Below, one piece after another: positions 28,001-44,189 of a DNA stretch of 64,000 nucleotides. Source of the DNA: Branchiostoma lanceolatum (lineage: Eukaryota > Chordata > Leptocardii > Amphioxiformes > Branchiostomatidae); the NCBI RefSeq assembly GCF_035083965.1, contig NC_089727.1:15204769-15268768 (forward strand). The letters are read 5' to 3'. Position 1 is the stretch's first letter; every line of letters starts with the position of its first letter. The notes beneath the pieces were generated by a model. It searched no databases. It was not told the origin of the DNA and saw only the letters and a list, made by a program, of their open reading frames with translations. Both the position numbers and the translations under genes were made by a program.

Positions 28001-28623
28001 TTATTTCTGGCAGTCTTACCATCTCCCGTCTCCACCCTCTTCACGGGCACCAGAGTGGTCCCAAAGAACACACACGACACGGCTGCTGCAATGAACCCGA
28101 TGTAGGCCTCGTCTTTGGTGGAGTTACTTGACTCTATGTAAGCAGCGGTGAAGGTACTGTCTGGGGTGGCCGTAGTAGCATTTCCAAGTGACGGTAGTAA
28201 GTGTAACGGGACATTCTGAGAGTTTCCATCTGTACGAAAAAAACATTTCAGGAGATCCCATGAGCAAAACATTGTGGTCTTTTTTATGAGCCAAATAAGT
28301 CCGAGAAATAAAGTTGTGACTAGTCATTGTTTATGTGTTTTATTACTTGCGTGTAACTGTTCCCATGACCCGCTGCGCAAACGGACAAGTGGACGATCAT
28401 CGATGATGAGCAAAGTCCAAGTTCCAACAGTCTTGTGCAAGAATCGGTACTTGATGATGTTGTATTAATGACAATTCTATTTTTAGCGAAACAAACTACA
28501 TCTGGAGCTATCTAAGCAAGCACACTTACTTTCTTTGCCATGACAAGTCGTTGGAAGGACGAAAATGCAGAGATATCCACACAGAGCGAGACTAAAAACA
28601 AAGCGCCACTCGTGACCGCCCAT
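25057..28623 (-). CDS. TMEM144-like transporter, gene 2 of the cluster
   Basis: Ten coding exons: 28623-28530, 28229-28020, 27614-27492, 27325-27145, 26917-26830, 26553-26459, 26337-26240, 26029-25812, 25396-25343 and 25137-25057. They give about 413 aa. The exon pattern matches gene 1 and the sequence is clearly diverged: signal-like [103 protein letters not shown]. The exon 2 ectodomain again has NAT and NST sequons. An approximately 99.9%-identical copy, gene 4, lies 8,645 bases to the right and differs by at least one residue (Val here, Phe there, in exon 7). The exon 5 donor CGT|GTAATT is the least certain junction. Role as for gene 1: a predicted membrane carbohydrate transporter, substrate unknown. 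Confidence 0.93.
25624..25698. repeat. Small inverted repeat in gene 2 intron 8
   Basis: AATAAAGTACGCACT at the left is mirrored by AGTGCGTACTTTATT at the right, with a loop of about 45 bases. It is a likely MITE remnant and is copied at 34269-34343 in gene 4. Confidence 0.7.
27732..27977. mobile_element. Longer MITE related to the CTCCAAGCAG family
   Basis: Ends ACCCTTCAAGCAGAGGTTC and the mirror of ACCCTCCAAGTAGAGGTTC. Inner inverted pairs include GACGTCTTTTT with AAAAAGACGTC, and TGTCAGGTTTT with AAAACCTGACG. The terminal AAGCAGAGGTT resembles family B, but the element is twice as long and I see no clear target duplication. It lies in intron 2 of gene 2 and is copied at 36377-36622. Confidence 0.65.
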
Positions 28624-29090
28624 GTTTGTATTTACATGTAGGGTTAAAGGCTAAAAGAGGTGATAGTTGTCTGTAGAAGTGTTACTGATTAATAGAGGTC
28701 AGCAGCACTCAGAACGGGTCTTTAGAATTATAGTTCATATGAATAAAATGTCGAGGTTTATACATGTTCATATCACGTCCATGAAAGCTATGATAATATG
28801 GTAATATTTATCGAGTTACGGCCTGATCTGTGACTTGCTTAAAAGCGTACCTCTCTCTTTCTCCGTGTTACCCATATACTACATTGTCCTGAGCCCTTCC
28901 TTTATCGGTAAAAATCTAACAGACACAATTCAATATTACTATGAGGCAAAATCCTAAAGAAGTTTCTTTATTACGCTTCATTTTGTATGTGTATTGCTTG
29001 GCTCGTCAGTCCAGTTGCTCATTCCACACCTCGATACCTTTAACCATTATGGAAACTGTGCGCAATACTGCCATTGCTCATTGCCATGTC
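28624..29090. other. Spacer between TMEM144-like genes 2 and 3
   Basis: About 470 bases of promoter, 5' UTR and opposing 3' UTR sequence. No exon or distinctive motif is seen. It is repeated between genes 4 and 5 at 37269-37735. Confidence 0.5.
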
Positions 29091-33348
<4,258 letters not shown>

Positions 33349-33701
33349 CTTTAATCATTAAACGTGGGCGAGAGTTGATTCCCACCAAAGGGCACAAACC
33401 GCGCTGACCTCTCTTTGTGTACATTGCAAGGACAACAAAGATTGCGCTGTTTGGCTACTATCGGCACTCACACTTACAATGTTCTTCATGGCCCAAGCTA
33501 TGTCCCAAACGTGGACACACACATACATGGTTGGTGATATGACATGCCCTAACTATACATGATAACTCAGATGCATGGACACTTGTAGAATTTTATTAAC
33601 GGTTGGTTACATTTGTCAGTAAATTGACTTATAGGTATAGATAGGCTTTTTTGAGGAAAAGAGCTTAGGTATTTTTGATCCACTGTTCATTAGTCGCTAT
33701 A

Positions 33702-36700
33702 TCAAAACGAGAAACTTGTCAGCAGAGCCCCGGTAATTGTCACAGCAAACACTGCTACCAGGATTACTGCATTTCTGGTGCCCTGTAAAAGAGGAGTTGA
33801 AATCATGAGTACACTACGTTTACAGCTGTCAATCAGTTTGAGAATGACAAGGCCTAACAACATCAACTCATTATGGAAGACTGGTGCCCTCCCAGAGAAG
33901 TGTCGGTCTTAAGGAACGAGCAAAAAAGTGTATCGAACAGAATATAAGAAAATTTCAGATGGCATAATATACTAGGTATAAACCTACTTTGATTTCTCGA
34001 AAGTAGAAAACACTCCACAATGTCCCAACGAGGCTTGGGCCCTACAAACGGAAAGATGCGCGCATGTAAATTTGTTTTTACTCCTTTCAATTATTCAAAT
34101 ACGTCGTAACCACAGACGTAATGTCAACCATGATCTTGCTTTAAACGAACCAAAGCAACATTTCGTCCCTCTTCTGTACACCATATACAAGAGGTTCAAA
34201 AGAGCCACATAGTACGTTTATTAGCTCCCCTTGTCCACCAGGACCACGAAAATTTCCGTATTATCTCGAATAAAGTACGCACTTTTTAAACAAAAACAAA
34301 AGACACCACAAATCATTGCTAAAGCCATAGTGCGTACTTTATTTGAGGTTATTGTCAGGACAAATTGGAAAAGGACCTCAAACTCAAGTAGGTCCCTGAC
34401 TCAACATATAACCTGTATCTTGAGCCCGAAGTTTCATACAAGCAGCGGCTAGTTACCGTAGTGATGATGGGGAAACTGACGCTCTCCTGTAGCCTCTGAT
34501 TGGCCACGAACCAGGCAGCCTGAGCTACGGCCCTCATGGTCCCCGACAGTAGGGCCGGTAGAATGGCTCGCGGGAAAACCGCAGGCTTGTTTCTCGTGTA
34601 CATGCAGTATAGTATGAAGTATAGCGTAGATGTCGCGTAGATACCACTGAAGTGAGCGAAAACATAATCTAGACCTGAAATACAACACAGAAGACATGAT
34701 TGACTAAAACGAAACCGTACACATCAATCGGACATTTGTTTCATAATGCCATGTGTAGAATATGTTTACATATTGATTTATTCAATCAAAATATAGTAAT
34801 CTAAGAAGTTGTAGAATCCTTCTATAAAGTATTTACAAGTTATAACAGTATTATTGGTTTTAAATTAAAAAAGGTAAACGTTACCATTGTCTGTGGCTCC
34901 TTCGTAGTGTTGCTGTGCGTAAATAACCGGTACAAAATTAAGACCGTACATGCAGCCAGAAAACATCGCCAGTGTGATTCCCCTGCGGGAAAAGATAATA
35001 AGACACACAAGGTTCTTAATACACCTCAGGTCAATGTATGAACATAACCATAAATTCCTAAAGTAAGTACTTTCCATTTTACGTCAGCTACGTATACACT
35101 TACGTGATTCTTTTTTTCACAGGAGAAAGTTTGTCCACCCAGGAGTAGTCATCAGATTCTGACGGGGGGACCCTCTCACGTGGACTGTTGACGACTCCCT
35201 GGTCATTACAGACGTAACAGTTTTTTTTTTAATTCAGGTCAAGTATATGTTATGTCACACATGTAACGACAAACGTCTACAACAACATTCCCTACTGCAT
35301 GGTAAAATCATCCATATCAATAAATGACATTGGCAAATAATGTTCGACCACTTGTGGTGCAGTGTGCCGGGAAATTCTCTTTAACGTTTCATTACCACAA
35401 TCTATCTACTTGTTCAGGTGTATTTGTTAACTCTCTCTTTCTTTGGTCAAATACGATGATATTAATGGAATTACACGTATTCTGTCTTCTTCCAGCAGTG
35501 GCTCGTGATCAGTTTCAGGCTTGTCCATGACGTCACTTTTCACAAAGGACAGTATTATCGTCCTAAAAGACAGGTAAAAAGAAGTGATTACAGCACGTGT
35601 TTTCTCCATCTACCTTCATGACAAGTTTGGCTATATATCTATAATGATGTGTAGAAAAGGGGCTTCGAATTGAATGTTTGATCATCAGGAAAGATGTGGG
35701 TTTCTTGGCAGTTACACATACAAAAGACGTATGATTCAAATGGCAATGTAGTTGATTGTAGCGTTTTGTAACTAAGTCATTTTTCTTACCTGACAATGCC
35801 CAGAGCCACCCCGGCATAGTCTAAGGCAGGCCTGGTTAACTTGTCCGGCCGCATCCCGAACCAGCCGAACCTCCCGCTGAACCAGCCCATCAGCAGGTTG
35901 GTAGAAGCCCAGAACAGCATGCCCATCCCCAGCCCTATCGTCTTCAGGATCGGCACAACGACTGCATTGCCTGGACACAAATAGCACTGGTAAGTCACCA
36001 GCAAAATAACCGTTGCAAAAGAGCATCTGTCTATTTCTCCAGCATATCAACCATGATGAATATCGGTGTGCTGTATATTTTTCAATAGTAAGAAGCAACT
36101 TAAACGAGAACAAATACATTAATCCATATGGTATACCTGTACACCACAGAGCTCCTCCAATCATTGAGATGGCGTAGAACTTGGGGAAGCCCTGAATAAC
36201 GTTCACCACTAGACCAACACACCAAACAGCTGAGCAGAACACCCACTGGAAGAACATGCCTGCATTCGGGGAAAGAAAGGTATCAGCAAAAAAACACGGG
36301 TTCTAATTGAAGAAACGCCTCCGATATCTTAATTTGAAAGGAAGAAGTACTTTCGAATGACATAGAGGTACCAGGTACCCTTCAAGCAGAGGTTCTGCTC
36401 TGACTTATTTTTGACGTCTTTTTATTAGTTTCTATCGAGATTTGTTTTGTCAGGTTTTATTTTTGTCAACCAGCCAAACCTCTCCCCAAAGACGCAAGCA
36501 TCAATGTCCTATAAACCTACTCACTTGCTGACAGAATGAAAACCTGACGAAATAGAAAGCCCTATGCAAACGCCTAAAAAGACGTCAAAAACAAGCTTTT
36601 GCCGAACCTCTACTTGGAGGGTTAAAGACAGAGGCACCGGTGATGTTATTTCTGGCAGTCTTACCATCTCCCGTCTCCACCCTCTTCACGGGCACCAGAG

Positions 36701-37268
36701 TGGTCCCAAAGAACACACACGACACGGCTGCTGCAATGAACCCGATGTAGGCCTCGTCTTTGGTGGAGTTACTTGACTCTATGTAAGCAGCGGTGAAGGT
36801 ACTGTCTGGGGTGGCCGTAGTAGCATTTCCAAGTGACGGTAGTAAGTGTAACGGGACATTCTGAGAGTTTCCATCTGTACGAAAAAAACATTTCAGGAGA
36901 TCCCATGAGCAAAACATTGTGGTCTTTTTTATGAGCCAAATAAGTCCGAGAAATAAAGTTGTGACTAGTCATTGTTTATGTGTTTTATTACTTGCGTGTA
37001 ACTGTTCCCATGACCCGCTGCGCAAACGGACAAGTGGACGATCATCGATGATGAGCAAAGTCCAAGTTCCAACAGTCTTGTGCAAGAATCGGTACTTGAT
37101 GATGTTGTATTAATGACAATTCTATTTTTAGCGAAACAAACTACATCTGGAGCTATCTAAGCAAGCACACTTACTTTCTTTGCCATGACAAGTCGTTGGA
37201 AGGACGAAAATGCAGAGATATCCACACAGAGCGAGACTAAAAACAAAGCGCCACTCGTGACCGCCCAT
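33702..37268 (-). CDS. TMEM144-like transporter, gene 4 (copy of gene 2)
   Basis: Ten coding exons at the gene 2 coordinates plus 8,645: 37268-37175, 36874-36665, 36259-36137, 35970-35790, 35562-35475, 35198-35104, 34982-34885, 34674-34457, 34041-33988 and 33782-33702. They give about 413 aa. The only coding difference I noticed is in exon 7, YGLNFVPV instead of YGLNVVPV. Introns, the internal MITEs and the flanks are also the same. This is either a very young duplicate, a copy-number polymorphism, or an artefact of assembly. All splice sites and the frame are intact. Confidence 0.92.
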
Positions 37269-37735
37269 GTTTGTATTTACATGTAGGGTTAAAGGCTAAA
37301 AGAGGTGATAGTTGTCTGTAGAAGTGTTACTGATTAATAGAGGTCAGCAGCACTCAGAACGGGTCTTTAGAATTATAGTTCATATGAATAAAATGTCGAG
37401 GTTTATACATGTTCATATCACGTCCATGAAAGCTATGATAATATGGTAATATTTATCGAGTTACGGCCTGATCTGTGACTTGCTTAAAAGCGTACCTCTC
37501 TCTTTCTCCGTGTTACCCATATACTACATTGTCCTGAGCCCTTCCTTTATCGGTAAAAATCTAACAGACACAATTCAATATTACTATGAGGCAAAATCCT
37601 AAAGAAGTTTCTTTATTACGCTTCATTTTGTATGTGTATTGCTTGGCTCGTCAGTCCAGTTGCTCATTCCACACCTCGATACCTTTAACCATTATGGAAA
37701 CTGTGCGCAATACTGCCATTGCTCATTGCCATGTC

Positions 37736-40700
37736 TTAGTAAGATAGTCCAGTCAGCACAGCACCGGTGATTGTCACAACCATTGCCACCACTAGTACTA
37801 GTAAATTCCTTGTGCCCTGAGAACAAGAGGAGGGGGGATAATATAAGAACCAACGCTATACAAGTACAATTCAAAATTATAATAATAGCCAATGTTCATT
37901 GAAGTGATAAATGATCAGGATCCCATTGACATGATGTCGTTTGTCTTTTGCTGAGGAACAGATGCTATGCGCATAAGTCGTCTAATGCATCAAAATGGCT
38001 GAAAGAAAAATTAATTACGTTATGATATGATATGATAGAATATAGCAATGTATTCAATGAATGATTGACTGCTCTCGCAGCCTGTACTTCTTACGGATAC
38101 CAAAGATAGCAGATATCTTTAAAGGCTAACCTTAATTTCTCGGAAGTATAAAACACTCCACAACGCCCCGATAAGAGTTGGGCCCTGAAAAGTATATAGA
38201 CAATGCGTTTAATGATAAAACGTACAATCTATGAAAGATGTCACATGAAAAAACCGCGTTAAAGCAATATCAAAATTGTAATACAAAAAGACACGATCGG
38301 CAGTGTAAGAAGACGTGTGCTTTTTCGCATGATGACGGTTGTAAACAAAGAATATACCGACTGACTTGAATTACCATATTACCCCATATAGTAGAATAAT
38401 GCAACGTTGGAGGGAGCAAATACTATAGATGTTAAGCATTTGCTCCTTCCAACGTTGTATTATTCTACTTACTGTACATCTGCTTTGATTGTTTTATCTG
38501 TATTGTATGATTTCATTGATCTTGTTGCGTACTTTGTTACATTGTTAGCATTTTAATTATGTTAAATTGATGTGATCTACTCTCCTTAACTGTATTTGCA
38601 TTTGACTGTATGATTGTCACACTTTTTAATAAAGAATTGAACGAATTATTTTTAAAAGATGTTAAAAAGGAAGAAGATACCGTTGTAATAATGGGGAAAC
38701 TGATGCTCTCTTGTAGCCTCTGATTGGCCACAAACCAGGCCGTCTGCGCGACCCCCCACATGGCTCCAGAGAGAAGTGTAGGGAGAATGGCTCTGGGGAA
38801 CACTTTAGGTTTGTTCTTCATGTACATGGCGTACAGGATGAAATACAGAGTAGATGTAGCATAGATACCGCTATAGTGGGCAAAAACATAGTCCAGCCCT
38901 GCAAATGAAGGGAGAGTCAGAGTAAACGTCACATAATCTACAAAAAGATACAGTAATCACTCCATCAATTTAAAATTTCCGGCAATATTTAATTGTCTAA
39001 CATTCCTGCAATGATATTGAGTCATTGAAGAACACAGATTGCATTACACAATATATATAATGTTTGATGTATTTGTGTACTATTTTTTTGTTGTGGCCTG
39101 TACTTAACCCAGTCGGTATATGTGCACAATAAAGGTCTTCATTAATTCATTTATCCTAATAGTGCGACGCAACATAACATTACACAATGCAACACTACAC
39201 GAGACAAGGCCGTACCATTATCAGTGGCTCCATCGTAGTGCTGTTGTGCGTAAAGGACCGGTGCAAAATTAAGACCGTACATGCAGCCAGCAAATAATGC
39301 CATTAAGATGCCCCTGTAGTAATAAGAAACAGTGTATATCTAATACTACAGTATATTGAATGTGCACATGCTTACTATGATCAACTAATCAGGTATTTAT
39401 ATAGTTACTACATTACATAATATCAACAATTAGCAATTATAAAGAGAGGTGGTAGAACATGATATAACGTTACGTGCAAATAAATGCTCAATGACAGAAC
39501 AAGAAAATATTTACCACTCCGGTAGTATAGTCTATCGATTAGTACACTTAATACATGATGTTTAGGGACTGTATCACAAAACTTACAGTATTCGTTTCTG
39601 CACAGGAGAAAGGTTGTCTACCCAAGAGTGATCCGACTCTTCACGTGCAAAGGTGGTGTCCCTTTCATATTTGGTGTTAATAGTGCCCTGGTAGAACGTG
39701 GGAAAAACACATGTTCCTTGACACAAACTTCATCATTTTGAAGACAAACTGGTCTATTCGCTAATAGTAGATACATCATGAAAATGTACTATATTTGCCA
39801 ATTTGAACTTAATGGTTTTAATGATACTAGGTAAGCATTTTGACGAAAAGTTAAAATTGATTTATCCATTTAAAATCAGACAATGTAACATGCAACACCT
39901 CTGTTGTTTCCCCTGACAGTAGTGGGGAGCGCTCCGTCACCATCGGTCTGTCCATTACGTCACTTTTCACAAATGAAAACAGGACGAGTCTATTAAAGTG
40001 AAGAGAGGAAAAATCAGTGTTGCACCAGATGTATTGTCCGCACCGCAACTCACTTGGACTAAACCGTGTGCTAATTTGGATACCTTTTACATAGAAAGCA
40101 CTTATGGACAGGGCGTGCTCTTTCCAATCCACAAGGCCATGAGAGCCTACAACCTCATCACTACTATTTCTCCTCAATTTGGATGACGTCACTTGGTCAC
40201 GTGATTACAGTAGGAAAGCTGCTCATGGAAGTTAGTTATCATTGCTTAGAATAAACTTTGGCTACTGCAGATACGAAAAAATCCATGGTAGCACTTGTCC
40301 TTCTCTGTGGTACCACAAACCTGTTTGGCCCATGGACTATAGTCCTCACCTGAGAAAACCTAACGCCACCCCGACATAGTCCAGCGCCGGCCGGGTGAAC
40401 CTGTCCTGGGGTCTCAGTCCGAACCAGCCGAACCTCCCGCTGAACCAGCCCGTCAGAAGGTTGGCAGAACCCCAGAACAACATGCCCATACCCAGTCCTA
40501 TCGTCTTCAGGACTGGTACCACGACTACATTTCCTAAAGACGTGAAAAGAGCACATGGATTTAACAATCTTGTATTCCATTGCAGTTGCAAAAGAGAGTT
40601 CATGAGTGTCCTAGAGTGTGGAATATTTATTTTTACCTGTACACCATATAAATCCTCCCAGCATAGAGATAGGATAAAACTTGGGGTAACCCTGAATGAC

Positions 40701-43478
40701 GTTCACCACCAGACCTACACACCAGACTGCCGAACAGAACACCCACTGGAAGAACATAGCCTGAGTACCAACCTCCGTAGTGACCGCTGGCTCAAAAGAA
40801 TTCGCTTGCTAACCACGGAGTCTGACCCTGCGCGTATCCGTAACGGCTGTCTCATTATCACGTAATGAGGGGAATTCGAGCTGCATTCGGTGCCATTTTT
40901 CGTTCCAAGGTGTCTCTATTGCCCTGTTCGGGTCCAGTTTTGAAAGAATCGCCATGGCAACAGTTCTTAGAACCTACCCGTTACGAAGAACAGTGTGGCA
41001 TGGGGAGGGGCTTAGACGAATGGGGCCAATCAGCGAGCTCGTTCAAAATCGGAACGAATATCTGACTAACAGCCGTTACGGATACGCGCAGGGTCAGACT
41101 CCGTGGTTAGCAAGCGAATTCTTTTGAGCCAGCGGTCACTACGGAGGTTGGTACTCAGGCTAGGAAGAACATGCCTGCAAATAGAGAAAGGCAATCATTA
41201 CTGCAATGACAGACTCCCATATTAGACATTGGTTAGGATAAACAAAGTAGCGTTTTTGCTTCCACAAATTTTGATCTTTTTATTCTATTTTGAAATAGTA
41301 TACATTCTGTCGATTTCTGAAAATAAATTTACATACTGAACGGTAAATAAGTGACAAAAACTCTTACCATCACCCGTATCTATTCTCTTCACGGGTACCA
41401 GGTTGGTCCCGAAGAACACACAGGCGACGGTGGCTGCTATGAACCCTATGTACGCTTCGTCCTTGGTAGAGTTACTGGGCTGGAGCGTTACCAGTGGGAC
41501 TATTGTGGAGGTCACGTTTGGATGCGATGTCGCTGTATCTATCATACTGTCGTCTGTGGAAAGTTATTCACACAAATATTGTTATAGAAAATTTCTACTT
41601 AAGGGCTACCTGGCTATCTCATAAGTAATGAAGAAAGTCGAAAGTAAATATCCTACACATTAGTGAAAATAGTATGACATTTCAGAACACTATGGATGAA
41701 TTCTGATTCACTTACGATGGTCAATAAAGAATTGTGGGAGCATAATGTCATCTGTCTTTCTGTCATGTTTTGCTTCAACCATATGCATGTATTTAAGATA
41801 ATCAACATTTTCCCGAGTGTCATCAAAGTTAATGCCGGAGTATTCTGTAAACTTAGTTTTGATATGCACTGATTATTTTTACTTTGAACAACACTTAAGA
41901 TATTATGATCAAAGTCCAGAAGCCATGGACTGACGCGCGCTTTCAGCTCAATTTGCCCACAGTTCCAACATTATTATGTTTCGCCAACGAAACATATTGT
42001 TTTTGTCAGGTTTCTTCTTCTTCTCCTTCTTCTTCTCCTGTCAAATCTTCAAATCGCTTCTTCTCTGTCGTCCGTCGACCAAATTAGCTGAAATTTGGTA
42101 TGGAGGTAGACTACGTGTATACCCCTAGACCCTTTTGAAAATTTGTTGATATAAGTTTTTAAAATGATTTTATCGAGGTTTTTTGGTCATTTTCCGACAA
42201 AAGTCGCACATTATGGCCTCCAGTGCCGTGGTGTTCAAACCTAAGGACCTGAAATTTGGTTTAGTTGTGCATTGGATATTTACCCAAAGGACCCCATTAT
42301 TTTCTTTGGTATACACTACTTCAAAATGATTTATTTTGCAATTTTTTGATGGAATTTTTGGTTATTTTCTCACAACTAGGTCATCTTGTAACATAAGCCC
42401 TCCTACACTAATCCCCTGTCTGGGAGTTAAAACCAAGCAGATGTCAGGGGGTACCTGTACTAATGGTATTACAGAAAGTTATATGTACCTTATGTTACAT
42501 GGTACGGATGTTATATTTCAGATGTAGGTACCTATAGGAACGGTGAATACACCTGACAATAAATTATGCTAATGAGGACCTAATTTGCATCATGTATGCA
42601 TAAAGTTGTATGTCCCTTACCGTAAAAGCTGCGGATGTCATCTTTCAGATGAAGGTACCTTTAGGAAAGGCGAACACACCTGGCCATAAATTATGCCAAT
42701 GAGGACCTCATTTGCATGATTTCTGCGTAAACTTGTAATTCCCTTACCGGAAAAGCTGCAGATGTCAGATTTGAGATGTACGTACCGTTAGCAAAGGTGA
42801 TCACACCTGGCCATGAATTATGCTAATGAGGACCTCATTTGCATAATTCTTGCATAAACTTGTATTTCCCTTACCGTGAAAGCTGCGGATGTCATCTTTA
42901 AGATGTAGGTACCGTTACGAAAGGTGAATGCACCTGGCCAAAAATTATGCTAATGAGGACCTCATTTGCATAATTCATGCAGAAACTTGTATTTCCCTTA
43001 CCGTACAAGCTGCAGATGTCATATTTCAGATGTACGTACCTTTAGGAAAGGTGCACACGCCTGGCCATGACATATGCTAATGAGGACCTCATTTGCATAA
43101 TTTATGCCTGATGTTGTATTCCCCTTACTGTAAAAGCTGCGGATGTCATCTTGAACATGTAGGTACATGTAGGAAAGGTGAAAGCACCTGGACATAACTT
43201 ATGCTCATTTGCATAAATTATGCATAAACTTGGATTTGCCCAGGACTTATTTTGGGACAGCCCACTTCTTGCATGAGGAGTATGGGCGAAACATGCTGAA
43301 TTTGCTCTTAAAGCAAATGACGGCCAGTCTAGTTTGCACACATTTTTGCAACGTTAAATGCTCTTTATACAGACGTTGTAAACAAGCCATACTTACCGTT
43401 TTCAGTGCAATCACAAGCGGTAAATGCACAAACGATGAAGAACACGCAGAAGGCAGTTAGCCTACGGTACACAGCCAT
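37736..43478 (-). CDS. TMEM144-like transporter, gene 5, exon 3 interrupted by an element
   Basis: Ten coding exons: 43478-43397, 41553-41368, exon 3 (40637 to about 40756, with its first bases again at 41163-41174), 40533-40350, 39989-39899, 39687-39587, 39313-39216, 38898-38681, 38184-38131 and 37816-37736. About 405 aa would be encoded without the insertion. It shows the same motifs as its neighbours: signal-like MAVYRRLTAFCVFFIVCAF, NVT and NST sequons, [53 protein letters not shown] 406-bp palindromic element with a 9-bp target duplication sits just inside the 5' end of exon 3. Reading from the normal acceptor meets a stop within the element, and the acceptor-like CAG at the element's end is out of phase, so this allele looks inactive. 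Intron 1 is unusually long (1.8 kb) and holds a 127-bp tandem array. Exons 8-10 donated the back half of gene 3. Confidence 0.85.
39075..39152 (+). mobile_element. 3' end of a CR1/L2-like LINE in gene 5 intron 7
   Basis: CTTAACCCAGTCGGTATATG followed by AATAAAGGTCTTCATTAATT, a diverged copy of the tail at 13715-13823. Only the 3' end is visible. Confidence 0.5.
40757..41162. mobile_element. 406-bp palindromic element in gene 5 exon 3, family A, copy 3
   Basis: Terminal inverted repeats of about 105 bp, beginning TAGCCTGAGTACCAACC, match almost perfectly. The core is about 195 bp without a long reading frame. The 9-mer GGAAGAACA flanks both sides (40748-40756 and 41163-41171). The TAGCC ends and 9-bp duplication fit a Mutator-like non-autonomous element and resemble 17457 and 22332. 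The near-perfect arms and perfect duplication suggest a recent insertion. Confidence 0.92.
41968..42050. repeat. Pyrimidine-rich repeat in gene 5 intron 1
   Basis: A small inverted pair GTTTCGCCAACGAAAC is followed by a CTTCTTCTTCTCC-type pyrimidine tract. It could mark the end of a dispersed repeat. No termini are defined. Confidence 0.45.
42474..43240. repeat. Minisatellite array, about six 127-bp units with octamer motifs
   Basis: Direct repeats in intron 1 of gene 5. Starts of the CCTTAC landmark are spaced 128, 127, 127 and 126 bases apart between about 42613 and 43121. Each unit carries AATTATGCTAATGAGGACCT followed by CATTTGCATAATT, which together form an imperfect palindrome. The POU octamer ATTTGCAT is present in all six units. 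The outer units are more diverged. Confidence 0.9.
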
Positions 43479-44189
43479 CGTGACATATGAAGGTATGAAT
43501 GTTTAACTAGTATTTGCCCTTTGGCTTACGACCCAAATATTTGTTAAGCACCTGTAACTACTGGTATCTGTGTTGTTCAATCGGTATGGCCGCCTTTTAT
43601 AGAATAACCGATATTTTTAACACTGCAATCTTTGGTTGGTAACTCTAGTATATCTAAAAGTCCTGGCGTTTTAAAAAAAGAACTCTTCTCAGTACTTACA
43701 CTCACACTTACGAATATAAGTGACGGTGGTCAAATTTTCCCGCCATCTGTCTAATAAAAGGTCAGAGGTGAAAGTTTACAATTCGCAGTGGATGATGGGA
43801 CTTAGGGGCTGAAGTTGTAACAAGGGTGCTGATTGGTGTACATATATATTACCTCGTAGTAAAATCTGCTATATATCAACAACCATTCCACATAAAATTT
43901 CATCTCATGGTCTAAATTTATCTACTTTTCAAAACTCTCATGCCTGAAATCACTCTAGTTGAAGGATTTCACCATTGATCGTGAAAGTTACGTCGCAACG
44001 GCCAGCCAATCACAGTGGAGTTAACAAAAGGCTGACACATGTGGATGTCGCAACATATGCGTGAGTTACGGACGAACACATTTTCTCCCAAAAACTAGCA
44101 TATTGTGCAATTTTCAACGGCATTTTCGCGTCAGATCTTTTACCGTCCCCTTATTTGTACAATATAAATTGTGTACATGTTGAGAAGAG
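43479..44189. promoter_or_regulatory. Divergent spacer between gene 5 and eIF5B
   Basis: The two start codons are about 710 bases apart and point away from each other, so this interval should hold both promoters and 5' UTRs. I see no TATA box in a convincing place and no other gene. Expression control cannot be read further from sequence. Confidence 0.55.

Noticed and set aside
40395-40865. 156-aa plus-strand open frame over gene 5 exons 3-4
   Set aside because: Antisense shadow of TMEM144-like exons, running into the inserted palindrome.
42474-43240. The 127-bp array as a CRISPR array
   Set aside because: The whole unit repeats without unique spacers and it lies in a eukaryotic intron; it is a minisatellite.
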